A DNA stretch of 64,000 nt. It comes from Metapseudomonas sp043392685. GTDB lineage: Bacteria > Pseudomonadota > Gammaproteobacteria > Pseudomonadales > Pseudomonadaceae. The stretch lies in assembly GCA_043392685.1 (NCBI GenBank), contig JBHZGM010000013.1; one strand, given 5' to 3'. Shown piece after piece: positions 59,016-64,000 of the stretch. Below the pieces are notes generated by a model. The model was given only the letters and a program-made list of their open reading frames with translations. It had not been told where the DNA came from and did not search any database. How positions within the stretch are numbered: position 1 is the first letter of the stretch; every line of letters starts with the position of its first letter. Both the position numbers and the translations under genes were made by a program.

Positions 59016-60143
59016 TCAGAGGCTGCGCGCGATCACCATGCGCTGCACATCCGAGGTGCCTTCGTAGATCTGGCACACGCGCACGTCGCGGTAGATGCGT
59101 TCCACCGGGAAGTCCTTGAGGTAGCCGTAGCCGCCCAGAGTCTGGATGGCCGCCGAGCAGACCTTCTCGGCCATTTCCGAGGCGAACAGCTTGGCCATGG
59201 AGGCCTCGGTCAGACAGGGCATGCCGGCTTCCCGCAGGCTGGCGGCGTGATGGACCATCTGCCGCGCCACGGCGATCTGGGTCGCCATATCAGCCAGGCG
59301 GAAGGCCACCGCCTGGTGCTCGATGATTGGCTTGCCGAAGGTCTTGCGCTCGTGGGCGTAGTCGCGCGCCGCCTCGAAGGCCGCGCGCGCCATGCCCACG
59401 GACTGCGCGGCGATGCCGATGCGCCCGCCTTCCAGGTTGGACAGGGCGATGCGGTAGCCCTCCCCCTCCTCGCCCAGGCGCAGGGACGCCGGGATGCGCA
59501 CGTCGTCGAACTGGATCTGGCAGGTATCGGACGCATGCTGGCCGAGCTTTTCCTCCACCCGCACCACCTGGAATCCGGGGGTGTCGGTGGGCACGATGAA
59601 GGCGCTGATGCCCTTCTTGCCGGCCTGCGGGTCGGTGACCGCGAAGACGATCACCATTCCAGCATGGCTGCCGGAGGTGATGAACTGCTTGGCGCCGTTC
59701 AGCACGTAGTGGTCACCGTCGCGGCGGGCGCGGGTGCGCAGGTCGCTGGCATCCGACCCGGCCTGGGGCTCGGTGAGGGCGAAGGCGCCGATCATCTCGC
59801 CGCTGGCCAGGGGACGCAGGAAGCGCTCCTTCTGCTCCTGGCTGCCGTACTTGAGGATGGGCATGCAGCCCACCGAGTTGTGCACGCTCATGATGGTGGA
59901 GCAGGCGCCGTCGCCGGCGGCGATCTCTTCCAGCGCCATGGCATAGGCCAGGTGGCCGGTGGCCGCGCCGCCCCACTCTTCCGGCACCAGCATGCCGAGG
60001 AAGCCCAGCTGCGCCATCTCACGGATGGCCTCGGCGGGGAAGCGATGCTCGCGGTCCCAGTCGGCGGCGAAAGGCTTCAGCCGCTCCTGGGCGAACTGCC
60101 GCGCCATGTCGCGGATCTGGATTTCGTCTTCGTTCGGGATCAT
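59016..60143 (-). CDS. Short/branched-chain acyl-CoA dehydrogenase
   Basis: 375 residues, the usual length for the short-chain group. Motifs are FALTEPQAGSDASDLRTRA (FAD/substrate loop), QFITSGSHAGMVIVFAV, and the C-terminal QTLGGYGYLKDFPVERIYRD with catalytic Glu in QIYEGTSDVQRMV. The ATG at 60143 has GAGGG upstream and follows the thiolase stop by 10 nt. It introduces the trans-2 double bond. Confidence 0.92.
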   Translation of the reverse strand: MIPNEDEIQIRDMARQFAQERLKPFAADWDREHRFPAEAIREMAQLGFLGMLVPEEWGGAATGHLAYAMALEEIAAGDGACSTIMSVHNSVGCMPILKYGSQEQKERFLRPLASGEMIGAFALTEPQAGSDASDLRTRARRDGDHYVLNGAKQFITSGSHAGMVIVFAVTDPQAGKKGISAFIVPTDTPGFQVVRVEEKLGQHASDTCQIQFDDVRIPASLRLGEEGEGYRIALSNLEGGRIGIAAQSVGMARAAFEAARDYAHERKTFGKPIIEHQAVAFRLADMATQIAVARQMVHHAASLREAGMPCLTEASMAKLFASEMAEKVCSAAIQTLGGYGYLKDFPVERIYRDVRVCQIYEGTSDVQRMVIARSL

Positions 60144-60153
60144 CGCCCTGCCC

Positions 60154-61341
60154 TCACTTGATGAGTTCGATGGCGACGGCAGTGGCTTCGCCGCCACCGA
60201 TGCACACCGACGCCACGCCGCGCTTGAGGTCGTACTGCCGGAGCGCGTTGATCAGGGTCACCAGCACACGGGCACCGGAAGCTCCGATGGGGTGGCCCAG
60301 GGCACAGGCGCCGCCGTGGACATTGAGCTTGTCGTGGGAAATGTCCAGGTCGCGCATGGCCACCATGGGCACCACGGCGAAGGCTTCGTTGATCTCGAAC
60401 AGGTCCACCTGATCCAGGCTCCACCCGGTGCGGGCCAGCAGGCGCTGGATGGAACCCACGGGCGCGGTGGTGAAGAGGTTCGGCGCCTGGGCGAAGGACG
60501 CATGGCCGGAGACCTGGGCCAGCGGCGTCAGGCCGCGCTTTTCCGCTTCTTCCAGGCGCATCAGCAGCAGGGACGCAGCGCCATCGGAAATGGAACTGGA
60601 GTTGGCCGCGGTGACGGTGCCACCCTCGCGGAAGGCCGGCTTGAGGGTGGGGATCTTGTCCAGGCGTGCCTTCGGTGGCTGCTCGTCCTGGCTGATGGTC
60701 ACCAGCTCGCGGCCGGATTTGGCCTCCACCGGGACGATCTCGGCGGCGAAGCGGCCATCGGCCATGGCCTTCTGGGCGCGGGTCAGGGAGGCGATGGCGA
60801 AGGCATCCTGCTGCTCGCGGGTGAAGCCGTAGGCCTGGGCGCAATCCTCGGCGAAGGTGCCCATCAGACGGCCCTTGTCGTAGGCGTCTTCCAGGCCGTC
60901 GAGGAACATGTGGTCGAGCACCTTGCCGTGGCCCATGCGGTAGCCGGAACGGGCGCGCTCCAGCAGGTAGGGCGCGTTGGACATGCTTTCCATGCCCCCG
61001 GCCAGCACCACGTCGGCGCTGCCGGCACGCAGCAGGTCATGGGCGAGCATCACGCTCTTCATGCCCGAGCCGCACATCTTGTTCACGGTGGAGCAGACCA
61101 CGCCCTGGGGCAGGCCCGCGCCGAGTGCGGACTGGCGCGCCGGGGCCTGGCCCTGTCCGGCCTGCAGCACGCAGCCCATGATGACTTCGTCCACGGCGTC
61201 GCCCGCAATGCCGGCGCGCTCCAGCACGGCACGGTTGGCGGCGGCGCCCAGTTGCGCGGCGGTCATGTCCCTGAAGTCGCCGAGGAAGCCGCCCATGGCG
61301 GTACGGGCGGCGCTGACGATGACGATGGAATCCTTGTTCAT
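60154..61341 (-). CDS. Acetyl-CoA C-acyltransferase (thiolase)
   Basis: 395 residues with the nucleophilic Cys90 (TVNKMCGSGMKSVMLAHDLL), the His in GGACALGHPIGASGARVL and the second Cys in CIGGGEATAV. It cleaves 3-ketoacyl-CoA to acetyl- or propionyl-CoA plus a shortened acyl-CoA. AAGGAGG lies just before the ATG at 61341. Third gene of the run ACS-SDR-thiolase-ACAD, all on the minus strand with 10-17 nt gaps. Confidence 0.93.
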   Translation of the reverse strand: MNKDSIVIVSAARTAMGGFLGDFRDMTAAQLGAAANRAVLERAGIAGDAVDEVIMGCVLQAGQGQAPARQSALGAGLPQGVVCSTVNKMCGSGMKSVMLAHDLLRAGSADVVLAGGMESMSNAPYLLERARSGYRMGHGKVLDHMFLDGLEDAYDKGRLMGTFAEDCAQAYGFTREQQDAFAIASLTRAQKAMADGRFAAEIVPVEAKSGRELVTISQDEQPPKARLDKIPTLKPAFREGGTVTAANSSSISDGAASLLLMRLEEAEKRGLTPLAQVSGHASFAQAPNLFTTAPVGSIQRLLARTGWSLDQVDLFEINEAFAVVPMVAMRDLDISHDKLNVHGGACALGHPIGASGARVLVTLINALRQYDLKRGVASVCIGGGEATAVAIELIK

Positions 61342-61351
61342 GGCGTCCTCC

Positions 61352-62119
61352 TTACTTGGCGGCCATGCGCAGCGCGCCATCCAGACGGATGGTCTCGCCG
61401 TTGAGCATGCTGTTCTCGATGATGTGGCGGGCCAGCGCGGCGTATTCCGCCGGACGGCCCAGGCGTGGCGGGAACGGGACGTTGGCGGCCAGGGAGTCCT
61501 GCACCTCCTGGGGCATGCCGGCCATCATCGGGGTTTCGAAGATGCCGGGAGCGATGCACATCACGCGGATGCCGGAGCGTGCCAGGTCCCGCGCCACCGG
61601 CAGGGTCATGGCGGCCACGCCACCCTTGGAGGCCGAATAGGCGGCCTGCCCCATCTGACCGTCGAAGGCGGCCACCGAGGCGGTGTTGATGATCACGCCG
61701 CGCTCGCCCTCGGCGTTCGGCTCGCCCTGGGCCATGGCCTCGGCGGCCAGGCGCAGCATGTTGAAGCTGCCGATCAGGTTCACTTCGATCACCCGGCGGA
61801 AGCTGTCCAGGCCATGGGCGCCGTTGCGGCCCACCACCTTTTCCGCCGGCGCGATGCCGGCGCAGTTGATCAGCCCGTGCAGGCCGCCGAAGGCTTCCCG
61901 GGCGACGGCCACGGCGGCGCGGGCGTCCTCTTCGCGGGTGATGTCGGCTTTCACGAAGCGGGCGTTGGCGCCCAGTTCCTCGGCACGGGCGGCGCCGGCC
62001 TCGGCGTTGATGTCCACCAGCACCACCTTGCCGCCCTGCCCGACCAGTTCGCGGGCGGTGGCCAGGCCGAGGCCGGAACTGCCGCCGGTGACCAGGAAAA
62101 CGGAATTCTCGATACGCAC
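61352..62119 (-). CDS. Short-chain dehydrogenase, 3-hydroxyacyl-CoA dehydrogenase type (HSD17B10-like)
   Basis: 255 residues. NAD-binding TGGSSGLGLATARELVGQG (11-29), Asp at the end of beta-2 (VVLVDINA), NCAGIA in beta-4 and the Tyr-x3-Lys pair in QAAYSASKGGVAAM. The sequence resembles type II 3-hydroxyacyl-CoA/2-methyl-3-hydroxybutyryl-CoA dehydrogenases. With thiolase and acyl-CoA dehydrogenase next to it, it should oxidise the 3-hydroxyacyl-CoA. It lies 10 nt upstream of the thiolase and 17 nt downstream of the synthetase. Confidence 0.9.
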   Translation of the reverse strand: MRIENSVFLVTGGSSGLGLATARELVGQGGKVVLVDINAEAGAARAEELGANARFVKADITREEDARAAVAVAREAFGGLHGLINCAGIAPAEKVVGRNGAHGLDSFRRVIEVNLIGSFNMLRLAAEAMAQGEPNAEGERGVIINTASVAAFDGQMGQAAYSASKGGVAAMTLPVARDLARSGIRVMCIAPGIFETPMMAGMPQEVQDSLAANVPFPPRLGRPAEYAALARHIIENSMLNGETIRLDGALRMAAK

Positions 62120-62136
62120 GGTTCTACTCCTTCGGA

Positions 62137-63756
62137 TCAGTGAGCGGCGGCCGCCTGGGCCTTGGCGATCTCCTGGTTGCGCAGGAGGAAACGCTGGATC
62201 TTGCCGCTCGGGGTCTTGGGCAATTCCGCGACGAACTCGATTTCGCGCGGATAGGAATGGGCGGAAAGGCGCTTGCGCACGTACTGCTGCAGGGCTTCGG
62301 CCAGTTCGGCATCGGCGCTGTAGCCGGCGTGCAGCACGACGAAGGCCTTGACCAGTTCGGTACGCTCCGGGTCAGGCTTGCCGATCACCGCGGCCTCGAT
62401 CACTGCCGGATGCTCGATCAGCGCGCTCTCCACGTCGAAGGGGCCGACGCGGTAGCCGGAGGTGGTGATCACGTCGTCGGCGCGACCGACGAAGCTGATG
62501 CTGCCGTCCTCGTTCAGCTCCACGGTGTCACCACTCAGATAGTAGTCACCGACGAAAGCCTTGGTGGCCATCCCCTGATAGCCGGGGAACCAGAACAGCG
62601 GAGAGCGCGGCATGTCCAGGGCTAGGATGCCGGGCTGGCCGGCGGGCAGTTCGCGGTGCTGTTCGTCCAGGACCACCACGCGGTGGCCGGGCATGGCGAA
62701 GCCGGCGGCGCCCACGCGCACCGGGTGTTCCAACGCATGGTGGTTGCACAGCACCATGCCCAGTTCGGTCTGCCCGTAGTGGTCGTGGATGGTGCAGCCC
62801 AGGCCCTCGGCGAACCAGCGGATGACCTCCGGAGTCAGGGGCTCGCCGGCACTGCTGACAGCGCGCAGATTGCCCTTGATGGCGGCTTCCACCTCGTCAC
62901 GGGCGGCCAGCAGCAGGCGGTAGGCGGTGGGCGAGCCGGCCAGGTTGGTGATGCCGTATTCGCGGATGATCCGGCAGGTGCTCTCCACGGTGAACGCGCC
63001 TTCGTAGAAGGTCGTGGTGTGGCCCATGGCGAGCGGACCGGTCACGGCGTAGTACAGGCCGTAGGCCCAGCCCGGATCGGCCAGGTTCCAGAACTTGTCG
63101 TCCGGGCGCAGATCCACCGCATCACGCATGTAGCTGACGAAGGCGACAATGGCCTTCAGCGGCACCGCCAGCGGCTTGGCGAGGCCCGTGGTGCCGGAGG
63201 TGAACATCAGCAGGAAGGGATCGGAGCCCTTGCGCAGCACCGGCTCGAAGTGATCCGGCTGGCGCTCCAGTTCGGCCTGGAAGTCATCGCCCACTGTCAG
63301 CACCGGCGGCACGTCTTTCACTTCGTCCAGCTTGCTGCGGTTGGTAAGGTCGGTCACCACCAGCTTCGAGCCGGCGCTGTGCACCCGGTGCTCGATGGCC
63401 TTGGGCCCGAAGGCGGTGAATAGCGGCTGGTAGACGGCACCGGCTCGCCAGGTGCCGAGGATGGTGATCAGCAGCTCCGGGGTGCGGGAAAGCATGCCCG
63501 AGACACAATCGCCGGGCTTTACGCCACGGGCCTGCAGGAGGTTGGCAAAGCGCGCGGAAGCGGCCTTGAGCTGGGTGAAGGTCCAGGTGGCGCGCTCACC
63601 GTTGCGGCCCTCCCAGACCAGCGCGACCCGTCCCGGCTCGGCATGGCGGTCACAGCATTCGACACAGGCATTGAGGGCATCGAGCCCGCCGGCCAGGGTG
63701 GTGGAAACGGCGGTGGCGTAATCGAACTCGCGGGCAGCGGTGAAGTAGTCGCGCAT
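62137..63756 (-). CDS. AMP-binding acyl-CoA synthetase
   Basis: 539 residues of the ANL superfamily. A3 P-loop LMFTSGTTGLAKP, A5 DHYGQTELG, A7/A8 YYLSGDTVELNEDG and GRADDVITTSGYRVGP, and the catalytic Lys in PKTPSGKIQRFLLRN are intact. The pattern is that of medium-chain or branched-chain acyl-CoA synthetases; the acid is unknown. It heads the minus-strand operon, so its promoter lies in 63757-63870. Confidence 0.92.
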   Translation of the reverse strand: MRDYFTAAREFDYATAVSTTLAGGLDALNACVECCDRHAEPGRVALVWEGRNGERATWTFTQLKAASARFANLLQARGVKPGDCVSGMLSRTPELLITILGTWRAGAVYQPLFTAFGPKAIEHRVHSAGSKLVVTDLTNRSKLDEVKDVPPVLTVGDDFQAELERQPDHFEPVLRKGSDPFLLMFTSGTTGLAKPLAVPLKAIVAFVSYMRDAVDLRPDDKFWNLADPGWAYGLYYAVTGPLAMGHTTTFYEGAFTVESTCRIIREYGITNLAGSPTAYRLLLAARDEVEAAIKGNLRAVSSAGEPLTPEVIRWFAEGLGCTIHDHYGQTELGMVLCNHHALEHPVRVGAAGFAMPGHRVVVLDEQHRELPAGQPGILALDMPRSPLFWFPGYQGMATKAFVGDYYLSGDTVELNEDGSISFVGRADDVITTSGYRVGPFDVESALIEHPAVIEAAVIGKPDPERTELVKAFVVLHAGYSADAELAEALQQYVRKRLSAHSYPREIEFVAELPKTPSGKIQRFLLRNQEIAKAQAAAAH

Positions 63757-63871
63757 CGGGAGGGCTCCCAGGTTGTTTTTGTTGGAATACCGGGATGGTC
63801 GCGCCGGGGGACGGTGGCGGCAATGTCGAAAGGTATCAACCTGGATGAGCGGATTTGACAGGGGGGTTGGG

Positions 63872-63916
63872 AAGGCAGGACTGCGTCCTGCCTAGCGATT
63901 GAAATCGCCCCCACAA
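63872..63916. repeat. Intergenic repeat module (copy 12)
   Basis: GGACTGCGTCCTGCCTAGCG followed by the arm GATTGAAATCGCCCCCACA, nearly identical to the right half of copy 10 at 58011. Confidence 0.78.
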
Positions 63917-63923
63917 ATAAAGC

Positions 63924-63953
63924 GGCCCCTCTCCCGCGTGCGGGAGAGGGGCC
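63924..63953 (-). terminator. Strong GC hairpin, probable terminator of the next minus-strand gene
   Basis: GGCCCCTCTCCCGC/GCGGGAGAGGGGCC, 14-bp perfect complementarity with a minimal loop, followed on the minus strand by GCTTTATTTG. Confidence 0.55.
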
Positions 63954-63981
63954 GGGGCGGGCCGCAATCGGAAGAGGGGCG

Positions 63982-64000
63982 TCAGGCGCGGAACTGATCC
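63982..64000 (-). CDS. Possible last codons of a gene extending beyond the window
   Basis: On the minus strand one frame ends Asp-Gln-Phe-Arg-Ala-stop (TGA at 63984-63982), 28 nt before the GC hairpin. Only position and hairpin support it. Confidence 0.25.

Overview
The window is high-GC bacterial DNA with a gene content, codon use and gene order typical of Pseudomonas sensu lato. The evidence includes the tamB-tamA-GNAT-xthA-terC block followed by an acyl-CoA catabolism cluster, an OprC-type copper receptor, RbbA-type exporters and Pseudomonas REP doublets. The intergenic repeats suggest a resinovorans/otitidis-like lineage, but that is inference. I saw no rRNA, tRNA, CRISPR array, prophage or insertion sequence.

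Layout. 1-3.1 kb: the 5' part of an AraD1-like gene, a divergent LysR regulator, a CHMI isomerase and a DUF1615 lipoprotein. 3.4-6.7 kb: a purine salvage/urate unit (NCS2 permease, guanine-deaminase-like enzyme, 5-hydroxyisourate hydrolase) with a divergent LysR. 7-14 kb: a class-I glutamine amidotransferase (gamma-glutamyl-GABA hydrolase family), a YeeE/YedE transporter, a GNAT, a degenerate phospholipase-D-fold protein, zapA plus its TIGR02449 partner, and polB. 14.2-19.8 kb: a Cache sensor kinase with a NarL-type regulator, then cstA-ybdD-yjiA for pyruvate/peptide uptake. 20.3-24.4 kb: a secreted protein of unknown family, and an oprC copper receptor with two DUF2946 genes. 24.5-27.4 kb: persulfide dioxygenase-like enzyme, parDE, and Lrp with a LysE exporter.

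27.5-36.1 kb holds two divergent transcription units. The first is a YhiI-RbbA-YhhJ ABC-2 exporter. The second is a five-gene operon for a tryptophan-tryptophylquinone (TTQ) amine dehydrogenase (aauBEDA plus a monohaem cytochrome c), most like the aromatic amine dehydrogenase cluster and lacking mauF/mauG. 36.2-44.3 kb: tpx, two small genes of unknown function and a 1840-residue RTX haem peroxidase preceded by about 1 kb of unusually AT-rich non-coding DNA. 44.6-53.6 kb: tamA-tamB, GNAT, xthA, a DUF1508 protein, terC with an overlapping 58-codon gene. 53.8-55.6 kb: a Crp/Fnr regulator and a broken M20 amidohydrolase. 55.7-63.8 kb: two acyl-CoA dehydrogenases, a LysR regulator, enoyl-CoA hydratase, thiolase, a short-chain dehydrogenase and an acyl-CoA synthetase. 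Together these give a complete beta-oxidation-like path for an unidentified short or branched acid.

About a dozen copies of a modular intergenic inverted repeat (arms related to TGTGGGGGCGATTTCAATCG) sit between genes throughout. They are the most conspicuous structure that the genes do not explain.
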